Origin: JANXQG01 sp963824275
GTDB taxonomy: Bacteria; Planctomycetota; Planctomycetia; Pirellulales; Thermoguttaceae
Reading direction: 5' to 3'
DNA length: 64,000 nucleotides
Assembly (NCBI GenBank): GCA_963824275.1
Contig: CAWGOT010000008.1
Span: forward strand, 248,001 to 312,000
Positions 1 through 8,114 of this stretch are shown piece after piece. The notes below the pieces were generated by a model. It saw nothing but the letters and a program-made list of their open reading frames with translations. It ran no database searches and was not told the DNA's origin. A program made the position numbers and the translations under genes. Each line of letters starts with the position of its first letter. Position 1 is the stretch's first letter.

Positions 1-349
1 AGAGGTCGCACCGCTCGACCTTGGCCCCTTCCGGCAAGCAGCCGTTCTCCAGATGGGCCAGGATGCCCGGTATGCCCGAGCAGAAGTAGCCGGGCTTCTC
101 GCAATCGCAGCGGGGGTCGTTCTCCGGGCTGGGATCTTCCGGCTCGTCCGCGTCGGGCTTGAGCAGGGCGTCGATGCCATAGCAGTCGTGTGCCTGATCC
201 GCGATCTCATCCAGCAGGGCAATTATGCCCTCCAGAGTTTCTCGGCCATCGCCAGTGGTCGTGTCGGCCAGGTCCAAGAGCCATTGCCGCTGCCGACGTA
301 GCAACGACCCGTCGATCCGCAGGGTGTAGGCGTGCGTGTTTTCATTCAT
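1..349 (-). CDS. hypothetical protein, 3' end cut by window edge
   Basis: Open on the minus strand from an ATG at 349 to the window edge with no stop, so the C-terminus lies outside. The N-terminus reads MNENTHAYTLRIDG. The body is acidic and has a Cys pair (CDCEKPGYFC) that could bind metal. Its start overlaps the stop of the upstream gene by 8 bases (ATGAATGA), which suggests translational coupling within the minus-strand train. I do not recognise a family; the function is unknown. Confidence 0.7.
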   Translation of the reverse strand, partial: MNENTHAYTLRIDGSLLRRQRQWLLDLADTTTGDGRETLEGIIALLDEIADQAHDCYGIDALLKPDADEPEDPSPENDPRCDCEKPGYFCSGIPGILAHLENGCLPEGAKVERCDL

Positions 350-1100
350 TGCCGAGTTCTCCTTCGTCCGTGGTCGCGGTCTGCTTCTCAGCCAGCCGGT
401 CAAGCTCCTTGGTCGCCGCTTGAACGCCCATCTGTTCGACCAGATAGCGAATCTGTCCGTCCATGCCTTCGTTGTTCACGTCGGCGGCGATGCTGGCGGC
501 CAACTCGTGAACCGACTCGTCCAGGTCTTCGGCTTTCAGTCCGGCGGTTTCAGCCTTGGCAAGCAGAGCATCGATCGCCTGCGTGGGGCCGTCGTCTTCG
601 TCGCCTTGCTTGGCGAGAGCCATGTCCACGGCTTCGCAGCACATGCGTGCGGCTTCCGCCAAGTCGCCGTGTTCCCAACGCTCGACCACTGCCTGGCAGG
701 CGGCCAGCAGTAGCGGGAATGCGTCAAGGTTTGCACTGCTTGTTGCCTTCTTCGATTCGCTGAGCCAATCAACGAGGTCTTCAACGGTCTCCAAGTCGTC
801 AACCTGCTCGCCACGCGAACAATCCGTGTCGATTCGAACGTAGAAGTTCGGCAGGTCGCCAGGCTTCTCGTCGTAATAGTGGCAGAACTCGGCGTTGAAG
901 TCGGGGTGAATCCAGATAACCGAGTAGCTCGTGATCCGCCCTTCATCGTCCGTCTGCCGCTTTGACGGGATATGAAACTCGATGGTCTTCTCTGCCTCGA
1001 CCTCGGCAAGCAAGACGAGGAATCGATCGTTCACGAATGCCATGACTTCGGGCGGGATTTTGTATTTGTCGGCTATCACGCTCATTACTTGGTCACTCAT
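342..1100 (-). CDS. hypothetical protein, acidic, 252 aa
   Basis: A 252-residue soluble protein with no signal peptide or membrane segment. The N-terminal half (about 1-125) is mixed alpha/beta; the C-terminal half is acidic, Ala/Glu-rich and probably helical. It starts at an ATG at 1100, 6 bases downstream of the ligase-like fragment. The stop overlaps the next gene start, so the two are probably co-translated. I recognise no family and assign no function. Confidence 0.75.
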   Translation of the reverse strand: MSDQVMSVIADKYKIPPEVMAFVNDRFLVLLAEVEAEKTIEFHIPSKRQTDDEGRITSYSVIWIHPDFNAEFCHYYDEKPGDLPNFYVRIDTDCSRGEQVDDLETVEDLVDWLSESKKATSSANLDAFPLLLAACQAVVERWEHGDLAEAARMCCEAVDMALAKQGDEDDGPTQAIDALLAKAETAGLKAEDLDESVHELAASIAADVNNEGMDGQIRYLVEQMGVQAATKELDRLAEKQTATTDEGELGNE

Positions 1101-1105
1101 CGTTA

Positions 1106-1345
1106 TTAGCCTCCGAAAGCGCCTGCCGTATGGCAGATCTGAAAAGAAAAGGACCGCTCGTGCCGACCTACGGCACGCCGGTCCTCTGGTATTGCATTGC
1201 TTGGTAGCGAGAACCGCGGCACGCCGCGATCCGTCATCTCCTGGTAGCGGTACGTAATCACGCTGCCGACAGCCGGCGGGTTTTCACGCTGGGCATCGCT
1301 GAAGCCCGTGCCGACCGAGAATGTCTGGCTGACCTTTGTTCCCAA
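1106..1345 (-). pseudogene. fragment of ATP-dependent DNA ligase (C-terminal OB-fold)
   Basis: Residues 8-45 carry the block FSVGTGFSDAQRENPP followed by GSVITYRYQEMTDRGVPRF. This is the characteristic end of the C-terminal OB-fold of small ATP-dependent DNA ligases (Haemophilus/phage type), which helps close the enzyme on nicked DNA. The nucleotidyltransferase domain with its KxDG lysine is absent, so this cannot ligate. Right after PRF the family match ends, and the DNA repeats a diverged copy of the RYQxM...GVP segment. The 79-residue frame could be expressed as a stand-alone OB domain, but a decayed ligase remnant is more likely. Confidence 0.6.
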
Positions 1346-1351
1346 CGATCC

Positions 1352-1564
1352 TTACGGCATCACGCCTGTATCAATCCAACCGACTTCTTCCCCATTGGCA
1401 TCAACGGCTTGCAAGACGGTTGATCCGTAGGAGCCAACGCTGGTCTTGCAATCGTACCCGTCAACCTTGAAGGTATCGGGACGGTTGTCGGCAAACCAGC
1501 GGCAGACCATGGCACAAACGATTGCCGGATCGCCAGCAGCACAAGTTTCAAGGTCGCTTCTCAT
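1352..1564 (-). CDS. hypothetical protein, 70 aa
   Basis: A 70-residue Cys-containing small protein (three Cys in the first 22 residues, another near 39) starting at an ATG at 1564. It ends 6 bases before the ligase-like fragment and sits in the same minus-strand train. No family is recognised. The frame is credible from spacing and composition, but there is no functional clue. Confidence 0.5.
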   Translation of the reverse strand: MRSDLETCAAGDPAIVCAMVCRWFADNRPDTFKVDGYDCKTSVGSYGSTVLQAVDANGEEVGWIDTGVMP

Positions 1565-1614
1565 GGTTAGGTATCCATTCGCGTGTGAATTATTGCCGGG
1601 TTCTGCACCTGGAT

Positions 1615-2085
1615 TTACCTGGCGATGCCCTGGATCACCAGCGGCAGCACCAGAACGTCGTTTGCCTGGGCAGCGTCTTCGACGGCCTCATCATGGTCAG
1701 TATACACTCTCGTGCCGAGCAAAGCATCACCGTCCAAGTCGTAAAGCACCCAGCGACGCCGCTCCTGCTGAGATTGCTGGCATTCGATGCCGGCGGGGCC
1801 CGTCAGGGCAGCCTTCCACCCCGCCTCGAATGCATCCCGCAGCCCGCGAGGGGTGTCGCTGCTGTTGTCATGTATGAACGCCTCAACTGCCTCGTCAATA
1901 CTTGGTCGTGTCTTGTCGGCAGGGGCGACGAAGAACTCGCCAAATCGCGGGTCGCCGTATTCCTCCATGATGCCTGGCGTGGAAAGGGCCGTCTCCATGA
2001 GGCGGTCAGCGGCCGAAGCCAGTCCTTCGGGATCGGTCAGGTTGGGATTATACTCGACCTCACAAATCAGTGTGGTCTTTGCCAT
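1615..2085 (-). CDS. hypothetical protein, 156 aa
   Basis: The start was chosen at the ATG at 2085 because an AGGAG ribosome-binding site lies just upstream; a GTG three bases earlier is the alternative. The protein is soluble and acidic. A central region (about 85-100) rich in Arg/Trp is followed by a C-terminal stretch with a YDLDGDALLGTRVY motif, probably a small beta-sheet domain. No known family is recognised. Confidence 0.65.
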   Translation of the reverse strand: MAKTTLICEVEYNPNLTDPEGLASAADRLMETALSTPGIMEEYGDPRFGEFFVAPADKTRPSIDEAVEAFIHDNSSDTPRGLRDAFEAGWKAALTGPAGIECQQSQQERRRWVLYDLDGDALLGTRVYTDHDEAVEDAAQANDVLVLPLVIQGIAR

Positions 2086-2126
2086 CACTTAGCTCCTTCG
2101 GGCTGTTACTTGGGTTAGATCACCGG

Positions 2127-2963
2127 TCAGGCAGACGCGGCCACCTGCGGCACGAGCGCCGCACGCAACTTCTCCAGGTGCCCGGCGAGGTTGTCGATCT
2201 TGTAGGCTCGGGCCTCCAAGTGCTCAAAATTCGCACGGCCCAGCATCGGAGATTCAATCCGTTGGCCGCTGGCCTCCGCGGCATCCTTGAAAATCCCTGC
2301 CATTCCGGCGATCATCGCGTCCCACTGGCCCACAGCCTTGGCCAGCGCCGCCAGGTCGCGATCCTTCCAAAAGTCGCCTGCGTCGTTGACCTCGACCTTG
2401 AAGCCGATTTGCTGCATGTGCTCCAGCACGGCCACGACGGAAAGATGGGCCCGCTGGAAGTTATTCCAACCGCCGACTTCCGGATCATTGGCGTACTGCG
2501 TCTTGCAGAACGACGACCAAGCGCCGTGGGTGGCCGGAACTACGTGTTCCTTGCCGTGGACGATGTCTTTCAAGTCGTCCTTGAACTGGCGGCTAACGAA
2601 CAGCACGCGGGCCTCATCGATGGTGCCGCGAAAGCGGAAGTGGATCTTGTGACAGGCGTAATCGTCGAGTGTCAGTTCCACGTAGCTCGGGCCGTATCCG
2701 CGACGATGGCTGAGGTAACGGCCCGAACGGATCGAGACGCCGCCTCCCGGAATATAGTGCAGCAGTTCGCTGTGGCCCCGCAGTCGCCCGCGGCTGTCCT
2801 GGCCGTCCGGCATCTTCACCAGGCGGTACTTCTTCAAAAAGGCCCGCAGGAGCTTCTCCGAGGCGCGATAGGACGTGGCGCCAAAGACGTTGGACCAACC
2901 GGGAGAGTTGTCCATTTCCGGTTTCCACACGAATCGCGGATAGCTGCACCAGCCGACGTTCAT
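2127..2963 (-). pseudogene. 3' part of a conserved hypothetical gene split by an in-frame stop
   Basis: This 278-codon frame continues in the same reading frame directly after the stop of the gene at 2964-3299. From memory, planctomycete relatives are one continuous protein of about 250-400 residues that starts 'MGLTIHY' and later contains a WSSFCKTQYA block, which is present here near residue 149. The second half contains GDFWKDRD and a helical region. An ATG follows the TAA immediately, so this half could be translated by reinitiation. The function of the family is unknown to me. Alternatively the stop is a sequencing or assembly error. Confidence 0.6.
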
Positions 2964-3299
2964 TTACTCAGAGCCTTCGGCCGGGTAGATCGACAGGCAC
3001 ATCATGTGCAACGGGACCTGCCGCCGGGACTCGCCCGGACGCCAGGGCGACTCGACGTTGCGCGTGGCCTGAATCTTCGCCCAGCGGAACGGGTCGCGGG
3101 CATGGGCTTCTTCAAGGGTTTCGCCCTCACGTCGGCCGGTCTCATGGTCACAGTCCTTACCCCGGAACTCCGCGACCTGGCTCACGGAAATGACAGGCAG
3201 AGACAACGCAAACCGCCGCGTGTCCTCCAACTTCTGACGGATCTGGCGGCGGGTCCAGTCCTGGCCGGCTTCGATGCAATAATGGATGGTCAATCCCAT
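2964..3299 (-). pseudogene. 5' part of the split conserved hypothetical gene
   Basis: It begins MGLTIHYC, the typical start of this planctomycete family as I recall it. It is followed by a region with QIRQKLEDTRRFALSLP and a CDHE segment, and it ends CLSIYPAEGSE before TAA. In relatives the equivalent 'WPGEGCE' position runs straight into a Cys/aromatic block like the one that opens the next frame here. The TAA at 2964-2966 is therefore best read as a nonsense change. The start at 3299 is an ATG. Confidence 0.6.
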
Positions 3300-3327
3300 G
3301 GCATTCTCCTGGATAGATGGGCCTTTA

Positions 3328-3603
3328 TCAGATATTCAACTCGGGGAGCACGAACTCCTCGTCCGACTCCGTGACGCCATGCAACGCTCCTGCGTCGTTG
3401 CCTTCTCCGTCCCGTGCCGCGTAGACTGCCGTGCCATCGTCGAGCAGGAAGACCACGCTTGTACGGTCCCACATAAGCCGCCGGCACTCGTCGGCATTCA
3501 GGTAGCGGACCTCGACGATCCGCCGGTTCAACAGCCGTTGGCGGGCTGTCAGGTTGCAGGCCGCCATGAACTCGTCATGGCTCGGTGGCGTTCGTTTTGC
3601 CAT
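3328..3603 (-). CDS. hypothetical protein, 91 aa
   Basis: It starts at an ATG at 3603 (MAKRTPPSHDEF), inside a much longer shadow frame that I reject. The N-terminal half is basic and helical (LTARQRLLNRRIVEVRYL). The C-terminal half is a short beta hairpin with VVFLLDDGTAVYAARDGEGN, a pattern of a small nucleotide- or protein-binding module. It overlaps the end of the preceding gene by 29 bases. The function is unknown. Confidence 0.6.
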   Translation of the reverse strand: MAKRTPPSHDEFMAACNLTARQRLLNRRIVEVRYLNADECRRLMWDRTSVVFLLDDGTAVYAARDGEGNDAGALHGVTESDEEFVLPELNI

Positions 3604-4123
3604 GGTCGCTTTCTCCTTGGTGGGATTTGCGGTTCTGCTCGAACGCGGCACGCTGCTGCTCCACGAAAGCATAGCTGCTCTGCCAGCGAATCTCGGCGGC
3701 CGTGACGAACACTGCCCCGCCGCCGAACTCGCCCGCACGGAGTTTCGAGCAAGTGGTAGCGTAGCTGAGCGACCAGCATTGATCCGGACGGAACCGTTTG
3801 AGAAACTTCTGGATGAGGTGGGCCAGGCGGTCCGCATCGCCGTTGGCCTCGGCGGAGAACCAGGCGTAATTGGTATCGTCGGCTTGATACTCGATCTGGA
3901 AGCCCTGCACGTCGGCGTCGTCGTTAAGGTCTTCGTAGTCCCGCAGGAATCGCAGCCCTTGGTAGCTGGGCTCGGTTTCGCGGTTTCGCACAGCGTCATC
4001 GTCTTCGGGATACTCCGTCCCGTTGATGACGGCGATCGGCTCAAGCTGGTGCCCGAGCCAAGCCGACTCTTCGGCGGTCAGATTGTCGAGCGTTTCGGAG
4101 AATTGAAGAAAGTTGTCGGCCAA
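3575..4123 (-). CDS. hypothetical protein, about 182 aa, TTG start
   Basis: I place the start at TTG 4123 (LADNFLQFSE). A GGAGG ribosome-binding site lies 6-7 bases upstream of it, and I recall relatives beginning 'M-DNFLQFS'. The ATG at 4150 is the alternative. The protein has an acidic N-terminal half (TAEESAWLGHQLE), then a probable alpha/beta domain with DTNYAWFSAEANGDADRLA and a TCSKLRAGEFGGGAVFV segment. No signal peptide. It is a conserved accessory-gene family of unknown function, upstream of and overlapping the 91-aa gene. Confidence 0.65.
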   Translation of the reverse strand: MADNFLQFSETLDNLTAEESAWLGHQLEPIAVINGTEYPEDDDAVRNRETEPSYQGLRFLRDYEDLNDDADVQGFQIEYQADDTNYAWFSAEANGDADRLAHLIQKFLKRFRPDQCWSLSYATTCSKLRAGEFGGGAVFVTAAEIRWQSSYAFVEQQRAAFEQNRKSHQGESDHGKTNATEP

Positions 4124-4209
4124 AGTGGGCCTCCGTAAAGTGTGGGGCAAGGGAATGGCAACGTCCGGGCCGGTGTCACGGCAGTCGTGAGCGGCTAGGG
4201 CACGAAGAG

Positions 4210-4407
4210 TCAGTCGGGGTAAACCTCGATGGCAGCGATGGTTCGTAGCGTTCGGCCGTTTACGAGCGTTACTGCGATTTCCGCTTCCAGCGAATAACTT
4301 GTCTCGCCGGAATCATCACGCGACTCGATCACGTGGTGATGTACAATTTCGCTCTCGCGGATCGGCCACTCGCGGCATCCCAGTTCGTTCCAACGTGGTG
4401 CTTTCAT
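4210..4407 (-). CDS. hypothetical protein, 65 aa
   Basis: An ATG at 4407 preceded by an AGGAG site. The small acidic protein is predicted to be beta-rich (EAEIAVTLVNGRTLRTIAAIEVYPD at the C-terminus, about 25 residues). It lies between two other small genes of the train. The function is unknown. Confidence 0.55.
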   Translation of the reverse strand: MKAPRWNELGCREWPIRESEIVHHHVIESRDDSGETSYSLEAEIAVTLVNGRTLRTIAAIEVYPD

Positions 4408-4425
4408 TTCTCTCCTGGCAAGGCA

Positions 4426-4608
4426 TCAGTTGCGGTTGTGGGTCTCCAACGTGCCTTGCTCGATGGGAACGAGCTTGCCGCACTCCGGGCAGGTAGCGAG
4501 GTTCTCGTAAGGGCGTTTGTTGCGGACCTGCTTGACCCGGTACTGTCGCATGAGTTGCAGCGGGGTCTTGCCGCTCGTTTCACAGGGGTAGTGCTTGAAG
4601 TGACTCAT
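4426..4608 (-). CDS. small zinc-ribbon-like protein, 60 aa
   Basis: It starts at ATG 4608 (MSHFKHYPCETSG), within a longer non-coding extension of the same frame. One CPEC pair near residue 40 plus Cys9 and His57 give four possible zinc ligands. The middle is basic (RQYRVKQVRNKR), so a nucleic-acid contact is possible but not shown. The gene ends 18 bases before the next one starts. Confidence 0.55.
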   Translation of the reverse strand: MSHFKHYPCETSGKTPLQLMRQYRVKQVRNKRPYENLATCPECGKLVPIEQGTLETHNRN

Positions 4609-4612
4609 GGAA

Positions 4613-5179
4613 TTACGCCTCGCCGGGGCCGCTAACTTCGGCATTGGACGACGGGCACGGGTCCAAGTGCTGGAACCAGAGCTTGCAGTCCTCGGGTTGG
4701 CGAAGATCGAAGCTGAACGTCTCAAAGTTCGCTCCTGCGTAGGGGCTTTCGGTCTTGTGCTCCTTGACCTTGCAGAGCGCCTCCCATGCCGCGGCACGGC
4801 CGTTGGCGATCTGTTCGGATGAGAACCTGATCCGGGCCCGAAACGTCATGCGACGCCGGGCGAACTCGTCAAGCGACTTCGCGGCATTGGCGATGGCCTT
4901 TCGCCAGCGGCGGATATAGGCTTCCGGCTCGGTCTGCCGTTGACCGTAAAGCACCATGCCGCCGCCGCAGCAAGCCGAAGCCCGTTCCACGATTTCACGC
5001 ATGACCGCACCTTCCGCTCCGATGGCGATGGGATACCAGTCGCGACAGCGTTTCTTGTCCCAGGTCCAGCAGTTGTTGTCGCCGTGCAGTTCGCAGGCCA
5101 CGAGAATGTCCTCGTAGTGGCCGACAAGATTGGCGGGCAAGTGAAGGGCTTGCATATCGTACACGATTCCGTAGCTCAT
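4613..5179 (-). CDS. hypothetical protein, 188 aa
   Basis: It starts at ATG 5179 with an AGGAG-like site (AAAAAGGAGCATCACC) upstream. It is a soluble protein with several Cys (GDNNCWTWDKKRCRDWY and ASACCGGGMVLYG). The C-terminal half is helical and rich in Arg/Ala (IRRWRKAIANAAKSLDEF). It is followed 5 bases later by the 60-aa zinc-ribbon gene. I do not recognise a family. Confidence 0.65.
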   Translation of the reverse strand: MSYGIVYDMQALHLPANLVGHYEDILVACELHGDNNCWTWDKKRCRDWYPIAIGAEGAVMREIVERASACCGGGMVLYGQRQTEPEAYIRRWRKAIANAAKSLDEFARRRMTFRARIRFSSEQIANGRAAAWEALCKVKEHKTESPYAGANFETFSFDLRQPEDCKLWFQHLDPCPSSNAEVSGPGEA

Positions 5180-5193
5180 GGTGATGCTCCTTT

Positions 5194-5421
5194 TTAAGGA
5201 AGGGTGGTACAAGGCTTGGGTGTCGTTCGCCCCGATCGCGGCCAGACCAAAGCGATGCCGCGTATAGAAGGGATGAAATCCACGTGATCGTCGATGATCA
5301 GACCGCGGTCTCGCAAGATCCCGACCAGCGTCGGGTTGTCGTCGGTCGGCATGCCGCGATCTTGGGCCGCTGCGATGAACTTCAGGCGACCCCGGCCTGT
5401 AGGCTTTGCAATCTGCACCAC
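5194..5421 (-). CDS. hypothetical protein, 75 aa, start uncertain
   Basis: The frame opens with tandem GTG codons at 5421/5418 and no clear ATG. The stretch GRLKFIAAAQDRGMPTDDNPTLVGILRDRGLIIDD looks like genuine protein sequence, but the N-terminus is Gly/Arg/Lys-rich and may be the remnant of a longer gene. It ends 14 bases before the 188-aa gene. The function is unknown. Confidence 0.4.
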   Translation of the reverse strand: MVQIAKPTGRGRLKFIAAAQDRGMPTDDNPTLVGILRDRGLIIDDHVDFIPSIRGIALVWPRSGRTTPKPCTTLP

Positions 5422-5744
5422 TCAACCCTAGCATCCGAGCCCGGCACCGGGCAGACATTCGAGCTGGCCAGAGCCTACGGGCCGCGTATGGAAACGCTTA
5501 CTGCAAGCCAGGTTGGGAGCGAGACTCTCGGGCCTGCCGATTGGTTGCATGAGAACGAGGAAGACCGCCTCGATGTGGACACTGAGGGCGACGGCCAGCC
5601 CGAGGCGGTATCTGCTGAAGAGCGGTGTGCCGAATCGCCCACCGGCAGGCACGTTCCCGATCCGCAGAGCATCCGCCCTGCGGACGGTACCGGGAGGAAT
5701 CGCGGCACGGACTATGGGATGGAACTAAATACGGCCTATCCGCC
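5422..5744. other. gene-poor stretch, no feature supported
   Basis: Open frames exist on both strands, but their composition (Ser/Arg/Pro runs or anonymous acidic text) does not look like protein that fits the neighbouring train. I see no convincing gene, repeat or terminator here. Confidence 0.5.
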
Positions 5745-5915
5745 TCACCACTGGAGATCGTTCGGCTCGATCAGCATCGATCCGCTGCGGCCGCAATGCA
5801 GGCAATTGACGTCGATCAGCCACTTCAGTTTGTCGTCGGGCACGAAGTAGAACGTGAAAACATCCACGTCGTCCTCGTGGCGGAACAGTGCAATGTACAG
5901 ATCGGGCTTGGTCAT
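5745..5915 (-). CDS. small conserved-looking protein with CxxC, 56 aa
   Basis: ATG at 5915, TGA at 5745. It reads MTKPDLYIALFRHEDD, then VFTFYFVPDDKLKWLIDV and a CLHC pair followed by GRSGSMLIEPNDLQW. Length and amino-acid balance are those of a real small protein, and it fits the minus-strand train between the genes at 5973 and 5194. The single CxxC with the preceding His could hold a metal. The function is unknown. Confidence 0.55.
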   Translation of the reverse strand: MTKPDLYIALFRHEDDVDVFTFYFVPDDKLKWLIDVNCLHCGRSGSMLIEPNDLQW

Positions 5916-5972
5916 CGTGCGTTTCTTTCGTGCGTGGGTTTGATGCTGTGGATCGAGGGGCGTTCGCTCCTC

Positions 5973-6527
5973 TCAGTCCTCGATGATCTCGAAGGACTCC
6001 AGGGCCGGCACTTCCGGCGGAAGGCACTTACGTAACTTGCCGCAAAGCCGCTGAAGTTTGCGTTGCAACTTCGCTGGGTCCTGCTTGCCGCTCTTGATTT
6101 CGGTCACGGTTTTGGCGAGCGTAGCGGCGATCGGCTTCAGTGCCGAAGCCTGAACGGTCGCGTTGCGGCTGTGATCGGTCAGCGATTGGACGAGCCCGCA
6201 AGTGGGATGGAAGGCCACAACTTCCGGATCGAAGTCGTATTTGCCTTCGGTGTAACGGCAGAACGCGATGTCATGCTCACGCAGGAACTCTTCCAAGTCG
6301 TTGAACTCGCCCCAACTGGCCTCGTAATCGAAGAGACGCAGCAGGAGCAGCCCGTCACCAGTGTCGCACCGGGCAGCGAGCAAATCATCGGGCTTGGCAG
6401 GCTGAAACAGACTTTCGCCCCATTCGAGCGAGACGCCTTCCGTGGCAATGACGCCGCATAGCTCTTCGGCAACTCTGTCGCGGATCTTGCCGCCGATCTG
6501 GATCTCGGCTGCTATTCTTTCGGACAT
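5973..6527 (-). CDS. hypothetical protein, 184 aa
   Basis: I start it at ATG 6527 (MSERIAAEIQ), not at the much longer Ser/Arg-rich extension. The N-terminal half has EIQIGGKIRDRVAEELCG and then an acidic block (LLLLRLFDYEASWGEFNDLEEFLREHDI). The C-terminal third is basic and helical with a KLQRKLQRLCGKLRKCLPPE segment. It is a soluble accessory protein of unknown role. Confidence 0.65.
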   Translation of the reverse strand: MSERIAAEIQIGGKIRDRVAEELCGVIATEGVSLEWGESLFQPAKPDDLLAARCDTGDGLLLLRLFDYEASWGEFNDLEEFLREHDIAFCRYTEGKYDFDPEVVAFHPTCGLVQSLTDHSRNATVQASALKPIAATLAKTVTEIKSGKQDPAKLQRKLQRLCGKLRKCLPPEVPALESFEIIED

Positions 6528-6555
6528 TACTTTGGTCTCCGGGATGGCAAAGGTA

Positions 6556-6816
6556 TCAGATCGGCTGGATGCTGCGGATCGACGGGATGATGCTCTCGCC
6601 GACGCTGACGTCGAGGTCTCTGAGGGCCTTGGCGAGTTCCGGGAATTGATCGACGGGCAGGCCGTGGTCTTCGGCGACTTCGATGTACTCCTGGCTCTGC
6701 CCGACAGGCTCGGCTTCGCCCTCCAGCAGCATGACGATGGCCTCGGCCTCGCTGTTCGCCTCAACCCGGTATTTCATGGCGTGCAGTTCGTATTGCTCAA
6801 TCAGATAGGTACGCAT
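6556..6816 (-). CDS. hypothetical protein, 86 aa
   Basis: ATG at 6816 preceded by AGGAG. The sequence MRTYLIEQYELHAMKYRVEA followed by SEAEAIVMLLEGEAE resembles small domains of beta-strand plus helix that read out 'sensory' arrays in other accessory proteins. I cannot name the family. Acidic, soluble, co-oriented with the 184-aa gene 29 bases downstream. Confidence 0.6.
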   Translation of the reverse strand: MRTYLIEQYELHAMKYRVEANSEAEAIVMLLEGEAEPVGQSQEYIEVAEDHGLPVDQFPELAKALRDLDVSVGESIIPSIRSIQPI

Positions 6817-6851
6817 GGATGCTCCTGGTAAGAATGTCGTGGAAATGAAAC

Positions 6852-7079
6852 TCAATCCTTGCGTTCCGCCGGCCACTGGTGCCCCGCTGGGCATTCCAGG
6901 ATTTCGTTGCCGGCTTGATCGTGCCGGGTCGCCTGGTTGTTCCAGTCGACTTTGGTCTCTCCCTCGTACTCGGCGTGGCCGTCGTCATCGAATGTCAGCA
7001 GGGCTAGGCCAGGAATCAGGTCGACAGTTCCTTTGGCAGGCTGTCCGCAATCGGGGCACTTCCAGGGCTTGAATCGCAT
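6852..7079 (-). CDS. zinc-ribbon-like protein, 75 aa
   Basis: The start is placed at ATG 7079 (MRFKPWKCPDCGQPAKG); an ATG 24 bases upstream is the alternative. CPDC near residue 8 and a second Cys plus His (LECPAGHQWP) near the C-terminus make a plausible two-knuckle zinc site. The centre is acidic beta-rich sequence (LLTFDDDGHAEYEGET). It may bind nucleic acid or protein; this is inference only. Confidence 0.6.
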   Translation of the reverse strand: MRFKPWKCPDCGQPAKGTVDLIPGLALLTFDDDGHAEYEGETKVDWNNQATRHDQAGNEILECPAGHQWPAERKD

Positions 7080-7092
7080 GTTGGCTCCTGGG

Positions 7093-7620
7093 TTAAGTGG
7101 CATGTTGAGCGGTCGCTGCCAACAGTTCTTCCATCACCTTCAGCGGCAGTTCCCCGGTGGTTACATCCACGTCCGAGTGCTTCGGGATCGCCGTCCAGGC
7201 AATCTGGAATTCCGGCCGATTCGAAGACGGGCTGCAACGGACAATCATCTGGTCACACTCGGTTCGCTGGGCTTCGTGGGCATTGAGGTCAACGCCAGCG
7301 GGCACCACGGCGTATTCCCGCTGTTCAAAAGCAGTTAGCCAGTCGCGGGCTGCTTTGCTGCGTCTGCGCTTGCCCGTGGCTGCAACAGCCTCTTGGCAGG
7401 CGTCCAGAACTTCGTGATCAAAGAACTCTGCCGTGCTGCCCCAGAAGTAGATTTCCCAGAGATCGCTGTCCTGTTGCCCGGCTTTCCGGGCCAGGGCCAC
7501 GCGGCGGCGGATTTGCGTGGCGAGTGCCGGCGTCAGTTCGACGACCGCGTAATCGCAGTCGCCGTTGAAGTTTTCGTCCGAGCTGTGGGCGTTGAGAATG
7601 AGGTACGTGGTTCGCTCCAA
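7093..7620 (-). CDS. conserved hypothetical protein, about 175 aa, start uncertain
   Basis: The conserved part begins TTYLILNAHSSDENFNGDCDYAVVEL. I recall planctomycete accessory proteins that start 'MTTYLILNAH', so I place the start at the TTG at 7620, although no ribosome-binding site decides it. The frame is open to 7731. Further blocks are YFWGSTAEFFD, a basic GKRRRSKAARDWL linker and RTECDQMIVRCSPSS. The function of the family is unknown to me. Confidence 0.6.
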   Translation of the reverse strand: MERTTYLILNAHSSDENFNGDCDYAVVELTPALATQIRRRVALARKAGQQDSDLWEIYFWGSTAEFFDHEVLDACQEAVAATGKRRRSKAARDWLTAFEQREYAVVPAGVDLNAHEAQRTECDQMIVRCSPSSNRPEFQIAWTAIPKHSDVDVTTGELPLKVMEELLAATAQHAT

Positions 7621-7688
7621 TCGAGGAAGGGGCAAGCAGGAGGGCGAGAGGTCATCTCGCCCTCTGCTTGCCGTGAAAAAGACCAACG

Positions 7689-7817
7689 TCACTTGCACAA
7701 GCGGTCCAGCCGCTTCCGAGCCGCCCACCAACCCGCCAGGGGCAAGCCCCGGCGGTAGGCGGCGTAGGTCTGGGCGATGACCTTGCGGATCAAGCGGCGG
7801 TACATGGAGATGGGCAT
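7689..7817 (-). CDS. very small basic protein, 42 aa
   Basis: ATG at 7817 with AGGAG upstream (ATAAGGAGAATCC), stop at 7689. It is highly basic with many Arg and aromatic residues (MYRRLIRKVIAQTYAAYRRG, WWAARKRLDRLCK). It could be a nucleic-acid-binding peptide or an amphipathic helix. It is short, so confidence is moderate. Confidence 0.4.
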   Translation of the reverse strand: MPISMYRRLIRKVIAQTYAAYRRGLPLAGWWAARKRLDRLCK

Positions 7818-7954
7818 GGATTCTCCTTATGGGAAGGGACGGCCGCAGCGGTCAACCCGAAGCGGCGAAAGAAACGAACGGCACGATGCTTCGCGTACCA
7901 GCGACGGCGGGCCGGATTGAGAGAGAATCGACGTTTGCGGGTTCCGTCCGGCAT
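7790..7954 (-). CDS. possible small basic protein, 54 aa
   Basis: A frame from ATG 7954 (MPDGTRKRRFSLNP) that overlaps the 42-aa gene by 28 bases in another frame. It is very Arg-rich (RRRWYAKHRAVRFFRRFG). The ribosome-binding site is weak and the C-terminus looks like read-through of the next gene leader. I keep it as low-confidence. Confidence 0.25.
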   Translation of the reverse strand: MPDGTRKRRFSLNPARRRWYAKHRAVRFFRRFGLTAAAVPSHKENPCPSPCTAA

Positions 7955-8114
7955 GGCTACTTCCTTGATAGTCCTCCCCACTTGCCGCGGGGAGTTTGTC
8001 CACAGATAATGTCATGTCGATACGAGAGTAGGTGTTTCCAGCCCGCCGTGTTCAGCAAGATCGAGCGAGATCGGGAACGCGTCAGCAATTCGATCAAGTA
8101 CAAAGGAGTCGCAA

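Noticed and set aside
5284..5850. 188-codon plus-strand frame across 5.3-5.85 kb
   Set aside because: Composition is anonymous, it overlaps a credible small minus gene at 5745-5915 and there is no ribosome-binding site.
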